A stretch of DNA of 64,000 nt from an uncultured Mycoplasmatota bacterium. Lineage in GTDB: Bacteria > Bacillota_I > Bacilli_A > RF39 > UBA660. Below the pieces are notes generated by a model. The model searched no databases. It was given only the letters and a program-made list of their open reading frames with translations, and was not told where the DNA came from. Positions 35,419 to 43,896 of the stretch are shown here, piece after piece; within the stretch, counting starts at the first letter, position 1; each line of letters begins with the position of its first letter. The DNA is taken from positions 23,375 to 87,374 of the forward strand of contig URHJ01000002.1 of assembly GCA_900547465.1 (NCBI GenBank), read 5' to 3'. A program made the position numbers and the translations under genes.

Positions 35419-36255
35419 ATGCTAAATGATGATATAAAACTTGCACAAAAGATAGTACTTGGTACGCATAATAATATTAATAATAAAAACTCTTATGGAG
35501 ATACTTCCTTTGTATATAAATTTTCTAATGAAGAAATATCGTCTTATCAAAAATATTTAGAAAACAGGAATGATATTCTTACTATAACGGCATCAGGTGA
35601 TCAAATCTTAAACAGTATTTTAGCAGGTTCTATTAATATTAAATCTTGTGATATAAGTAGATTTCCTAAATATTTCTTTGAACTTAAAAGAGCCGCTATA
35701 CTTAATTTAACAAAAGATGAATTTATTAACTTCTTTATTAATGAAAGTGATTATGATCAAATATTAAATGATGATATTTATGATGGATTTAGAACTAATT
35801 TAGATAGTGATAGTAAATATTTTTGGGATAGTTTGTTTCAATTTTTTGATGGAGGAGAAATTTACGGTTCTACTTTATTTTCAAGAGAGGTTGTAACTAG
35901 TGATTCTGTTCAATCTAGAAATATGTATTTACAAGGATCTAATTATGAAACATTGAAAAAATTGATAGGTAAAGCTAATGTATTACATGAAGTTGGAGAT
36001 ATGAGAAAAATACTTTCTACTGATAGAGATGGTTATAATTTAGTTAATTTATCTAGTATAATATATTATGGATTTAGTGGTGCATCTGAGTATAAAAAAT
36101 TACTTGAAGATATTAATCTGAATGATAATGGTATTGCTTTAACTTATTTATATAAACTTAGGGATAATATTAAAAACAATTTTACTGGTGATTCGTATAC
36201 GTTTGATATGTTTAAGTCTGGTGAAGGGGTTATGGTTTATAAAAAGCAAAAATAA
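35419..36255 (+). CDS. putative SAM-binding protein of the DUF3419/BtaA-like type
   Basis: A 278-residue soluble protein. The segment ILTITASGDQILNSILAG followed by SCDISRFPKYFFELKRAAI looks like the SAM-binding start of DUF3419/BtaA proteins (titasGdqal ... aiDiNp ... LKxaai). BtaA transfers the 3-amino-3-carboxypropyl group of SAM to diacylglycerol in betaine lipid synthesis; that activity is not claimed here. There is no partner methyltransferase nearby. It sits as a single gene between two terminators, with TATAAT at 35393-35398. Confidence 0.5.
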   Translation: MLNDDIKLAQKIVLGTHNNINNKNSYGDTSFVYKFSNEEISSYQKYLENRNDILTITASGDQILNSILAGSINIKSCDISRFPKYFFELKRAAILNLTKDEFINFFINESDYDQILNDDIYDGFRTNLDSDSKYFWDSLFQFFDGGEIYGSTLFSREVVTSDSVQSRNMYLQGSNYETLKKLIGKANVLHEVGDMRKILSTDRDGYNLVNLSSIIYYGFSGASEYKKLLEDINLNDNGIALTYLYKLRDNIKNNFTGDSYTFDMFKSGEGVMVYKKQK

Positions 36256-36269
36256 TTTTATATGTAAAC

Positions 36270-36304
36270 AAATATCAAGTACTCTAGAAACTTGATATTT
36301 TTTG
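36270..36304 (+). terminator. intrinsic terminator
   Basis: An 11-bp perfect stem AAATATCAAGT/ACTTGATATTT with a 9-base loop, then T. Confidence 0.85.
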
Positions 36305-36336
36305 TGATATATTTTTTATATAATAGGAGAGAGATT

Positions 36337-38367
36337 ATGACTATTTTAGAAGATGAATTACATAAAGAAAAACTTATATTAAAGAAAGTATCAAATCTAG
36401 TAGAAAATACAATTGATGATTTAAAAAAAGAGGTTAGAGTAAGTGAAGATGCTTTAACAGAATTTAAAAAAGTTGTTTGGGCTGATTCATCAAGTTTTGA
36501 TGAAGGAGATATTGCTCAAGCTAAAAATATTACGGATATTGAAGCTAATAAAACACTTGAGAAAGAAAAGCATTTAAAAAGATTGCTTAGAATAAAAAAC
36601 AAACCTTATTTTGCATCAATTGTATTTAGGGATAGTGATGGGGAAATATTTAATATTTATATTTCTCTTACTTATTTAAAAGATTCACATTTAAATAATA
36701 TTTTATATGATTGGAGAAGTCCTATTTGTAGTTTATTTTATGATTATGAGACAGGTCCTTGTTCTTATATGGCTCCTGCTGGTGAAATAAAGGGAGAATT
36801 ACTTAGAAAGAGACAATATAAAATAGAAAACAATGAATTATTGCATGTTTTTGATAATTCTTTAAATATAGATGATGATGTATTGCAAGATGTTTTGGCA
36901 GAAGAATCTAGTGAAAGAATGAAAAATGTTGTTAATACAATTCAAGAAGAACAAAATAAAGTTATTAGAGATTTAGAGACAGATAATTTAATTGTTCAAG
37001 GGATTGCTGGGAGTGGTAAGACTACAGTTGCCCTACATAGAATAGCATTTCTACTTTATAGAATCAATAATTTATCTAGTAATAACATTTTAATTTTTTC
37101 TCCTAATAATATCTTTACTGAATATATTTCTAATGTTTTGCCAGAACTTGGTGAAGATAATACGTTACAAACAACATTTAATGACTACTTAACTTATTTT
37201 ATTACTGAGTATGATGATATAGAAACATTTACTAAGTTTTTAGCAAGATCTTATTCTAAAAATGATAAAGATATTAAACTTATTTCTTATAAACAAAGTG
37301 ATATTATTATTGATGACTTTAATGATTATTTGAATGATTATATTGCTAATGCTAAATTTATTGATGATATAGAAGAGACTAAAACTCATTTTACTACTTT
37401 AGAAGAGTTAAATGAATTACTTCATTATAAGTATGATAAATTACCTTTATTTGAAAGAATTGATGAGATTTCTACACGTTTATCAGAACAATTTTATAAG
37501 GGTACAAAAAAGAAGAAGGCTACATTTTTGAAACTAATTAAAGAGTCTATTAATTTTAAGAAAGATTATTTAGATATATATACTAATTTTTATAAAAGTA
37601 AATATTGTCGTATTTCTTTGACTGATTTAGAGATAAAAGAATTTGTAAAGAAAAAAGTTATTAATTATGAAGATAGTTTGTTATTTTCTTATATGAAAGG
37701 AGTTTTGGAAGGTTTTCCATATGAAGGAGATATCTTGCATGTAGTTATAGATGAAGCACAAGATTATAATAAATTACAATATATAATTATCTCTAAAATA
37801 TTTAGAAAGGCCAAGTTTACTATTTTAGGTGATGTTAATCAAAATATTAATCCGTTCTATAAGTATGAAAAACTTAGTGATTTAGAAAAATATTTTAATG
37901 GTGAAGATAGGTATTTGGAATTAAATAAAACATATAGATCATCACCAGAAATTATTGATTATACAAATAAAATATTAGGCCTTAATCATGTTAATGCGAT
38001 TAGGGATAAGAGTAATATTCCAGTAACTTCAAGAAGAAATGTTGATAATTTAGAAGAATTACTTATTGAGGATATATCAGAACTTACTTCTAAATACCAT
38101 AGAGTAGCAATTATTACTAAAGATTTTATAGAAGCGAAAAAAGTATATAAATATGTTAAAGATAAATTTCCAATTTCAATTGTTGATGAAGATACAATTA
38201 AATTTCATAAAAACTTAGTTGTTATACCAGCTTTCTTAGCTAAGGGATTAGAATTTGATGCAGTTATAGCTTACAATAATCGTGAGAATTCTTATAGAAA
38301 AGATGAAAGAAATTTATTATATGTTGCTTGCACAAGAGCACAGCATAAATTGGTTATATATAATTAG
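36337..38367 (+). CDS. helD: HelD-like RNA polymerase recycling ATPase (UvrD family)
   Basis: Superfamily 1 motor of the HelD (helicase IV-like) group, which in Bacillus removes stalled RNA polymerase from DNA. The N-terminal coiled coil (about residues 1-75), the DWRSPICSLFYDYETGPCSY and RKRQYKIENNELLHVF segments typical of HelD, Walker A GIAGSGKTT (about residue 222), Walker B VVIDEAQDYN (about 468) and a C-terminal LLYVACTRAQHKL are visible. It has 676 residues. ATG 36337 follows GGAGAGAG, with TATAAT just upstream. Confidence 0.87.
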   Translation: MTILEDELHKEKLILKKVSNLVENTIDDLKKEVRVSEDALTEFKKVVWADSSSFDEGDIAQAKNITDIEANKTLEKEKHLKRLLRIKNKPYFASIVFRDSDGEIFNIYISLTYLKDSHLNNILYDWRSPICSLFYDYETGPCSYMAPAGEIKGELLRKRQYKIENNELLHVFDNSLNIDDDVLQDVLAEESSERMKNVVNTIQEEQNKVIRDLETDNLIVQGIAGSGKTTVALHRIAFLLYRINNLSSNNILIFSPNNIFTEYISNVLPELGEDNTLQTTFNDYLTYFITEYDDIETFTKFLARSYSKNDKDIKLISYKQSDIIIDDFNDYLNDYIANAKFIDDIEETKTHFTTLEELNELLHYKYDKLPLFERIDEISTRLSEQFYKGTKKKKATFLKLIKESINFKKDYLDIYTNFYKSKYCRISLTDLEIKEFVKKKVINYEDSLLFSYMKGVLEGFPYEGDILHVVIDEAQDYNKLQYIIISKIFRKAKFTILGDVNQNINPFYKYEKLSDLEKYFNGEDRYLELNKTYRSSPEIIDYTNKILGLNHVNAIRDKSNIPVTSRRNVDNLEELLIEDISELTSKYHRVAIITKDFIEAKKVYKYVKDKFPISIVDEDTIKFHKNLVVIPAFLAKGLEFDAVIAYNNRENSYRKDERNLLYVACTRAQHKLVIYN

Positions 38368-38408
38368 AGACCAGTATAAGTTTACAAAATTATCTTTTTT
38401 GCTAATTA

Positions 38409-38435
38409 TTAGCACTCAACTATTGACATTGCTAA
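38409..38435. promoter_or_regulatory. CIRCE operator (HrcA binding site)
   Basis: TTAGCACTC, 9 bases, then CATTGCTAA: 16 of 18 positions of the CIRCE consensus TTAGCACTC-N9-GAGTGCTAA. HrcA binds this and represses heat-shock genes until it is titrated by unfolded protein. It overlaps the -35 of the hsp20 promoter, so repression would be direct. Confidence 0.85.
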
Positions 38436-38451
38436 TAAAAAGTGGTAGAAT
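38423..38451 (+). promoter_or_regulatory. sigma-A promoter of hsp20, inside CIRCE
   Basis: A -35 TTGACA (38423-38428), an exact 17-base spacer and a -10 TAGAAT (38446-38451). The -35 lies in the CIRCE spacer and right arm. The predicted leader to the hsp20 start is about 85 bases. Confidence 0.85.
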
Positions 38452-38544
38452 TAAAAATGTAAGGAGGATAGCCTTACAGGTATTGAATTATATCTATGTG
38501 CTACCTATTATGGCAACACATGTTTTGAAAGGAAGTAGATTTAT

Positions 38545-38961
38545 ATGATGTTGATACCTAGAGATAATTTTGATTTATTTGATGATATTTTTACAGATCC
38601 ATTTTTTAAACGTAATGATAATAAACTAATGAGAACAGATATTAAAGAACATGATGATAATTATGTAATTAGTGTTGATTTACCAGGATATGATAAAGAA
38701 AATATTAAAGTTGATATTACTGATGGTTATCTAACTGTTAGCGCTAAAACTGATAGTGAAAATAATGAAGACGAAAAAGGTAAGTATGTAAGACGTGAAA
38801 GATATTTTGGTGAATGCTCTCGTAGTTTCTATGTTGGAGATGATATTAGTGTTGAAGACGTAGACGCTAGCTTTAAAAATGGTACATTAATAATGGAAAT
38901 TCCTAAAATGGATTCTAAAAAGGAACTTCCTGAGAAAAAATACATTGAAATAAAAGACTAA
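38545..38961 (+). CDS. small heat shock protein Hsp20
   Basis: A 138-residue ATP-independent chaperone. The alpha-crystallin domain covers about residues 30-125: DNYVISVDLPGYDKENIKVDITDGYLTVSA and the closing FKNGTLIMEIPK with the G-x-L motif. The N-terminal arm (DLFDDIFTDPFF) is short and the tail is charged. A near-perfect CIRCE over its promoter shows HrcA control, which is uncommon for hsp20 genes compared with groE and dnaK operons. The leader of about 85 bases has AAGGAGG far from the start; the used site is AAGGAAG. Confidence 0.93.
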   Translation: MMLIPRDNFDLFDDIFTDPFFKRNDNKLMRTDIKEHDDNYVISVDLPGYDKENIKVDITDGYLTVSAKTDSENNEDEKGKYVRRERYFGECSRSFYVGDDISVEDVDASFKNGTLIMEIPKMDSKKELPEKKYIEIKD

Positions 38962-38969
38962 CGTAGTTA

Positions 38970-39005
38970 AATAGAATTTAAGACTTTCTTAAGTTCTATT
39001 TTTTT
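38970..39005 (+). terminator. intrinsic terminator after hsp20
   Basis: A 13-bp stem with one G-T pair (AATAGAATTTAAG/CTTAAGTTCTATT), loop 5, then T. Confidence 0.8.
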
Positions 39006-39036
39006 GGTATAATTATCTAGAAGTTTGGAGGACGTT

Positions 39037-40833
39037 ATGAAACAGGAAAACATTAGAAACTTTTGTATTATTGCGCATATAGATCATGGAAAAAGTACGC
39101 TTGCCGATCGTATTTTAGAAAAGACAAATGCTATATCTAAACGTGAATTAAAAGAACAAATGCTTGATGATATGGATATTGAACGTGAACGTGGAATTAC
39201 TATAAAACTTAATGCAGTGCAAATTAAATATCAATATAATAATGATGATTATTACTTGCATTTGATTGATACGCCAGGTCATGTTGATTTTTCCTATGAA
39301 GTTAGTAGAAGTTTAGCTGCTTGTGAAGGGGCTTTATTAGTAGTAGATGCTGCACAAGGGATTGAAGCTCAAACACTTGCAAATCTTTACTTAGCGCTTG
39401 ATAATAACTTAACAGTTATTCCTGTTATTAATAAAATTGATCTACCTAGTGCTGATGTTCCAAAAGTATTAGAAGAATTAGAAAATGTAGGTTTTTCTAA
39501 AGATGAAGTTATTTTAACGAGTGCTAAAACAGGTGTTGGGATTGATGATTTGTTAAAGGCAATTATAGAGAAAATTCCTGCTCCAACTGGTGATGTGAAT
39601 GCTCCTTTGAAAGCACTTATTTTTGATAGTGTTTTTGATCCGTATCGAGGGGTTATTACAAGTATTCGTATTGTTGATGGTTCAATTAAAGTTGGTGATA
39701 AATTTTTAATGATGGAAACTAATGCTTCATATGATGTTATTGGACTTAGTATAGATACTCCAAAAGAGAAGGAGGTAAAAGAACTAAAAGCAGGAGAAGT
39801 TGGTTATTTATATGCTTCTATTAAAAGTATTGAGAATGTAAAAGTAGGGGATACTATTACTTTAGATAATAATAGAGCAGAAGAAAAGTTACCTGGTTAT
39901 AAAGAAATGAAGCCAATGGTATATTGCGGACTTTATCCAATAGAGGCTAATAAATTTGAGGATTTACGAGAAGCTTTAGAAAAGTTAAAACTTAATGATG
40001 CAGCTTTAAGTTTTGAACCTGAAACATCAAAAGCTTTAGGATTTGGTTTTAGATGTGGTTTTTTAGGCCTTTTACATATGGAAATTATAGAAGAGAGAAT
40101 TGAAAGGGAATTTAATATAGATTTAATTGCTACTTCTCCTTCTGTTATATATGAAGTGTTGCTTACTGATCGTACTAAAATGATAATTGATTCTCCAACA
40201 AAGATGCCTGATAGAAGTCTTATTAGTAAAACTTATGAACCATATGTTAAAGCAAGTATTTTTTCGCCAAAAGAATATATTGGTTCAATTATGGAGTTGT
40301 GTCAAAATAAACGTGGTACATTTATCAATATGGATTATCTTGATAGTGCTCGTGTTACTATTTATTATAAGATACCATTATCTGAAATAGTTTATGACTT
40401 TTTTGATAAGTTAAAATCTTATACTAAAGGTTATGCTTCTTTTGATTATGAATTTATTGGTTATGAAGAAAGTAATTTAGTTAAAATGGATATATTGCTT
40501 AATGGTGAGGTGGTAGATGCTTTAAGTGTTATTGTTCATAAAGATTTTGCATATCAAAGGGGAAAAGTGGTTGTTGAAAAGTTAAAAGAAATTATTCCAA
40601 GACAAATGTTTGAAGTCCCAGTTCAAGCAGCAATTGGTACTCATGTTATTGCGAGAGTAAATATAAAAGCAATGAGAAAAAATGTTTTAGCTAAGTGTTA
40701 TGGTGGAGATGTTACACGTAAGAAAAAATTACTAGAAAAACAGAAAGCTGGTAAGAAGAGAATGAAACAAATTGGTAGTGTTGAAGTACCACAAGAGGCA
40801 TTCTTATCAATATTATCAACTGATGAAAATTAG
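39037..40833 (+). CDS. lepA: elongation factor 4 (LepA)
   Basis: Ribosome-binding GTPase thought to help translation initiation or back-translocation. G motifs AHIDHGKSTLADR, DTPGHVD and NKIDLP are present; the C-terminal LepA-specific domain ends with AKCYGGDVTRKKKLLEKQKAGKKRMK. It has 598 residues, normal. ATG 39037 follows TTTGGAGG. In B. subtilis lepA is followed by hemW; here a SpoIIID-like gene sits between them. Confidence 0.97.
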   Translation: MKQENIRNFCIIAHIDHGKSTLADRILEKTNAISKRELKEQMLDDMDIERERGITIKLNAVQIKYQYNNDDYYLHLIDTPGHVDFSYEVSRSLAACEGALLVVDAAQGIEAQTLANLYLALDNNLTVIPVINKIDLPSADVPKVLEELENVGFSKDEVILTSAKTGVGIDDLLKAIIEKIPAPTGDVNAPLKALIFDSVFDPYRGVITSIRIVDGSIKVGDKFLMMETNASYDVIGLSIDTPKEKEVKELKAGEVGYLYASIKSIENVKVGDTITLDNNRAEEKLPGYKEMKPMVYCGLYPIEANKFEDLREALEKLKLNDAALSFEPETSKALGFGFRCGFLGLLHMEIIEERIEREFNIDLIATSPSVIYEVLLTDRTKMIIDSPTKMPDRSLISKTYEPYVKASIFSPKEYIGSIMELCQNKRGTFINMDYLDSARVTIYYKIPLSEIVYDFFDKLKSYTKGYASFDYEFIGYEESNLVKMDILLNGEVVDALSVIVHKDFAYQRGKVVVEKLKEIIPRQMFEVPVQAAIGTHVIARVNIKAMRKNVLAKCYGGDVTRKKKLLEKQKAGKKRMKQIGSVEVPQEAFLSILSTDEN

Positions 40834-40841
40834 GAGGATTT

Positions 40842-41489
40842 ATGGAAGATTATATTACTAAAAACTGTATTATTGAAGAATATTTAAATAATTGGTTTAC
40901 GTATGATGAATTAGCTGAATATTTATGTATAGATAAAAAAGAAGTTATAGATGTTTTGGATCATTATTGTACGCTCGATGATAAGTTAAATAAAAAGGTT
41001 ACAAAGCACAGAAGAAACATTCAAAAGTATTATGATACAATTGATGATAATGTACCAATGGCTACTCTAGATAACAGATTAGAACTAGCTAATTATATTA
41101 TAGAAAATAGATGTTCTGTTAGAGAAGCTGCTAGAGAATTTGAACTTGGTAAAACTACGGTTCATGATTATATTCAAAAGAAGTTGCCTGATATTTCTAT
41201 AAAGCATTATAAAGCTGTTTTTGATGTATTAATGGAAAATAAATCTGTTTCTACAGATAATAAAATGGTAATTGAACAAGTACTTAAATCATATGACTAT
41301 TTAGCGCTTGGAAATACTATAGATGAGATTAAAGACCTTCAAGGCTTAAGTTGGAATGTTGTACAGAGAAATTTGACTACCAGACTTCCAAAGATAGACA
41401 AAGAAAAATCTAAAAAAGCTAAAGAAATATTAACTACTAATCAATTGTTGAAGTTGAGGGAAAATGAATTTAAACCAAGTTGTAAGTAG
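40842..41489 (+). CDS. SpoIIID-like multi-HTH DNA-binding protein
   Basis: A 215-residue soluble protein with three HTH-like units. The middle one (about residues 80-118: LANYIIENRCSVREAAREF, then GKTTVHDYIQKKLPDI) closely follows the SpoIIID pattern YIVE...TVRxxAxEFxxxKxTVHxxxxxRLPxI. The last unit ends NVVQRNLTTRLPKIDKEKS, again SpoIIID-like, and the first (FTYDELAEYLCIDKKEVIDVL) is weaker. SpoIIID itself is about 93 residues and controls mother-cell genes with sigma E. This looks like a tandem version. It lies 8 bases after lepA and overlaps hemW by 26. Confidence 0.7.
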   Translation: MEDYITKNCIIEEYLNNWFTYDELAEYLCIDKKEVIDVLDHYCTLDDKLNKKVTKHRRNIQKYYDTIDDNVPMATLDNRLELANYIIENRCSVREAAREFELGKTTVHDYIQKKLPDISIKHYKAVFDVLMENKSVSTDNKMVIEQVLKSYDYLALGNTIDEIKDLQGLSWNVVQRNLTTRLPKIDKEKSKKAKEILTTNQLLKLRENEFKPSCK

Positions 41490-42570
41490 CTGCTATATAC
41501 ATATTCCCTTTTGTAATAGAATTTGTTCATATTGTGATTTCTGTAAATTGTTTTATAATGAGGAATTAGTTGATAAATACTTAGAGTCATTAGAAAAAGA
41601 AATAAAAGATATATATAAGGGAGAAGTATTAAATACAATTTATATAGGAGGCGGTACTCCTAGTTCTCTTAGTTTTAATCAATTGGAAAAATTACTAGAA
41701 ATAATTAAGTATTTTAATATTTCTTCTTCATGTGAATTTAGTATTGAATGTAATTTTGATTCAATAAATAAAGATAAACTATTGTTATTAAAAAAGTATG
41801 GTGTTAATAGATTGAGTTTTGGATTAGAGTCTATAGATAAGAATAATTTACATAGATTAGGTAGAAATGAAGATAAAGAGAAGACTAAATCTGTAATAGA
41901 TTTGTGTCATTTCTTAGGAATTGATAACATTAATATTGATTTGATGTATGCTATAGAAGGGGAAGATATTAAGACTTTAGACAAGGATTTAGATTTTATT
42001 TTATCATTGGATATTACTCATATTTCTACTTATTCATTAATTATTGAAGAACATACAAAGTTGTATATAGATAAAGCTCAATATATTTCAGAGGATTTAG
42101 ATTATGAGATGTATAAATACATTTGTGAAAAATTAAAGAAGTATGGTTATGAACATTATGAAATTAGTAACTTTGCAAAAGATGGGTATTATTCAAAACA
42201 TAATTTATGTTATTGGCATAATGAGGAGTACTATGGATTTGGATTAGGTGCATCTTCTTATTTAAAAGATATAAGATCTACTAATACTCGAAGTATTACA
42301 AAGTATTTACAAGGGAAAAAGATTAGTAACTATGAAAAATTATCTAAAAGTGATAAAATGAGTTATGAGATGATTTTAGGATTGAGATTACTAGAAGGAG
42401 TATCTAAAAAGAAGTTTGAAGATAAATATGGTATCTCATTAGATAATGTTTATAATATTGATAATTTAATAGAAAATGGAGATATTATTTCTTCTTCTGA
42501 TTATATTAAAATACCTGAAGATAAGCTTTATGTTAGTAATGAAATCTTAATTAATTTTATAGAGGAGTAG
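41464..42570 (+). CDS. hemW: radical SAM protein HemW (heme chaperone-like)
   Basis: Contains YIHIPFCNRICSYCDFC, the HemW form of the radical SAM motif (CxxxCxxCxC), then YIGGGTPS and the C-terminal HemN_C-like region. HemW binds heme and is proposed to deliver it to respiratory proteins; it is not coproporphyrinogen oxidase. It has 368 residues. ATG 41464 overlaps the upstream gene by 26 bases, so translation is coupled. Location near lepA is the usual Bacillota arrangement. Confidence 0.9.
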   Translation: MNLNQVVSSCYIHIPFCNRICSYCDFCKLFYNEELVDKYLESLEKEIKDIYKGEVLNTIYIGGGTPSSLSFNQLEKLLEIIKYFNISSSCEFSIECNFDSINKDKLLLLKKYGVNRLSFGLESIDKNNLHRLGRNEDKEKTKSVIDLCHFLGIDNINIDLMYAIEGEDIKTLDKDLDFILSLDITHISTYSLIIEEHTKLYIDKAQYISEDLDYEMYKYICEKLKKYGYEHYEISNFAKDGYYSKHNLCYWHNEEYYGFGLGASSYLKDIRSTNTRSITKYLQGKKISNYEKLSKSDKMSYEMILGLRLLEGVSKKKFEDKYGISLDNVYNIDNLIENGDIISSSDYIKIPEDKLYVSNEILINFIEE

Positions 42571-42573
42571 AAT

Positions 42574-43155
42574 ATGAATAAAAAAGAAGTTTTTAAAATA
42601 GAATTAGAATATATAAAAAATTATAAAGTTAGAAAATCTTTAGAAACTATGATTGATGAGTTACCTGATTATTTTTTTAGGATAGCAGCAGCATCAACTG
42701 GTAAGTATCACCCTGAATATGCTCAAGGTGAGGGAGGATTAGTTAGACATACTAAGGCTGCGGTTCGAATTGGTTATGAACTTTTGTCTGATCCTGCGAT
42801 TGGTGATAAATATACTAACGATGAAAAAGATTTGATGTTAATGGGATTACTTTTACATGATGGATTAAAACTTGGAAAGGAAGAATCTAAATATACTAAA
42901 TTTGAACATCCAATTTTAATGGCGAATTATATAGAAGAATGCAAAAAAAAATTAGATTTAACTGATGAAGAAAGAATATTTGTTGAAGATGTTATAAAGA
43001 CTCACATGGGTCCTTGGACAACTGATTATCAAGGCAATGAGGTATTAGAAAAGCCTAAGACAAAATATCAAAATTTTGTTCATATGTGTGACTATTTAGC
43101 TAGTAGAAAATGTTTACTTGTACCTTTTAATGATAATAATGAAATAAGTGCGTAA
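42574..43155 (+). CDS. HD-domain phosphohydrolase
   Basis: A 193-residue protein with HD-superfamily metal ligands: the His of GLVRHTKAAV, the HD pair of LLLHDGLKLG, a further His in FEHPILMANYI and the Asp of HMCDYLASRK. Members hydrolyse phosphoester bonds of nucleotides or act on oligonucleotides; the substrate is unknown here. It starts 4 bases after hemW and ends the operon at a long terminator. Confidence 0.8.
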   Translation: MNKKEVFKIELEYIKNYKVRKSLETMIDELPDYFFRIAAASTGKYHPEYAQGEGGLVRHTKAAVRIGYELLSDPAIGDKYTNDEKDLMLMGLLLHDGLKLGKEESKYTKFEHPILMANYIEECKKKLDLTDEERIFVEDVIKTHMGPWTTDYQGNEVLEKPKTKYQNFVHMCDYLASRKCLLVPFNDNNEISA

Positions 43156-43212
43156 AAAAATGTAAACTTATGCAATTTATGAATGATTAAATTGTTTATG
43201 TTTACATTTTTT
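43154..43212 (+). terminator. long intrinsic terminator
   Basis: Outer stem AAAAAATGTAAAC/GTTTACATTTTTT and inner stem CAATTT/AAATTG, with T at the 3' end. Confidence 0.85.
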
Positions 43213-43241
43213 GTTATTCTTATAGTATGGAGAGTGATTTT

Positions 43242-43850
43242 ATGAGAAAGTCTAGTAGTAAGAAGAAAAAGAATGGCATAAATGTTAGAGAAACAGTTAT
43301 TTCTATTTTAATTGTTTTAGTTTTGTTGGTTGTTGTTGCGGGTGTTAGTTATGCGGTTTGGAGTAGATCTTTTACTGGAGTTAAGGAAAATAGTCTACAA
43401 ACTGGTTATGTATCATTTACATATAAAGAAAGTGATACAAATGTTATATCTATTGAAAATGCAATCCCAGTAGCCGATGAAGTTGGAAAGAAACAAAAAG
43501 ATAGTAATAGTATGTTTGATTTTAATGTTTCTACTAAGTACAAAGGTGTAGGTAATATCAACTATGAAGTTTATTCAACACTTATGAAATCAACTTTAGA
43601 TTCTAAATATGTAAAAGTATATTTAACTGATCAAAATGATAATCCGCTTGATGGTTATTCTAAAGATGTTCCAGTTTATGATGCACTTTCTGAGTCAATA
43701 GTTGAAGATGGAAAAACTTTATATAAAGGCAGTTTAAAATCAGGTGATGTTAAAAACTTAAGACTTAGAATTTGGTTAAGTTCAGAATATAGTGATGGTA
43801 GTGAAGCTAGAACATTTGCTTTTAAAGTTAATGTTAAAGGAGAAGCATAA
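43242..43850 (+). CDS. exported protein with SipW/TasA-type signal
   Basis: A 202-residue protein with a long basic N-terminus (residues 1-16), a hydrophobic segment (about 20-38) and an A-x-A-like end GVSYAVWSRSF. Leaders of this kind are found on TasA/camelysin (CalY) and related proteins cut by SipW-type signal peptidases. The mature part is beta-rich with an early SLQTGYVSFTY, resembling the N-terminus of TasA-type fibre proteins. Function by analogy would be a surface or matrix protein; no SipW is adjacent. ATG 43242 follows GGAGAGTGA. Confidence 0.6.
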   Translation: MRKSSSKKKKNGINVRETVISILIVLVLLVVVAGVSYAVWSRSFTGVKENSLQTGYVSFTYKESDTNVISIENAIPVADEVGKKQKDSNSMFDFNVSTKYKGVGNINYEVYSTLMKSTLDSKYVKVYLTDQNDNPLDGYSKDVPVYDALSESIVEDGKTLYKGSLKSGDVKNLRLRIWLSSEYSDGSEARTFAFKVNVKGEA

Positions 43851-43872
43851 AGTAGTAATGTACTACTTTTTC
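43849..43872 (+). terminator. intrinsic terminator
   Basis: A 9-bp stem AAAGTAGTA/TACTACTTT with a 3-base loop, then T; the 5' arm begins in the stop codon. Confidence 0.8.
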
Positions 43873-43896
43873 TTGTATTAAGGAGATGATGAAGTC

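Noticed and set aside
38282..38548. Reading frame across the end of helD and the hsp20 leader
   Set aside because: It runs through CIRCE and the promoter, with no protein-like pattern; a shadow frame.
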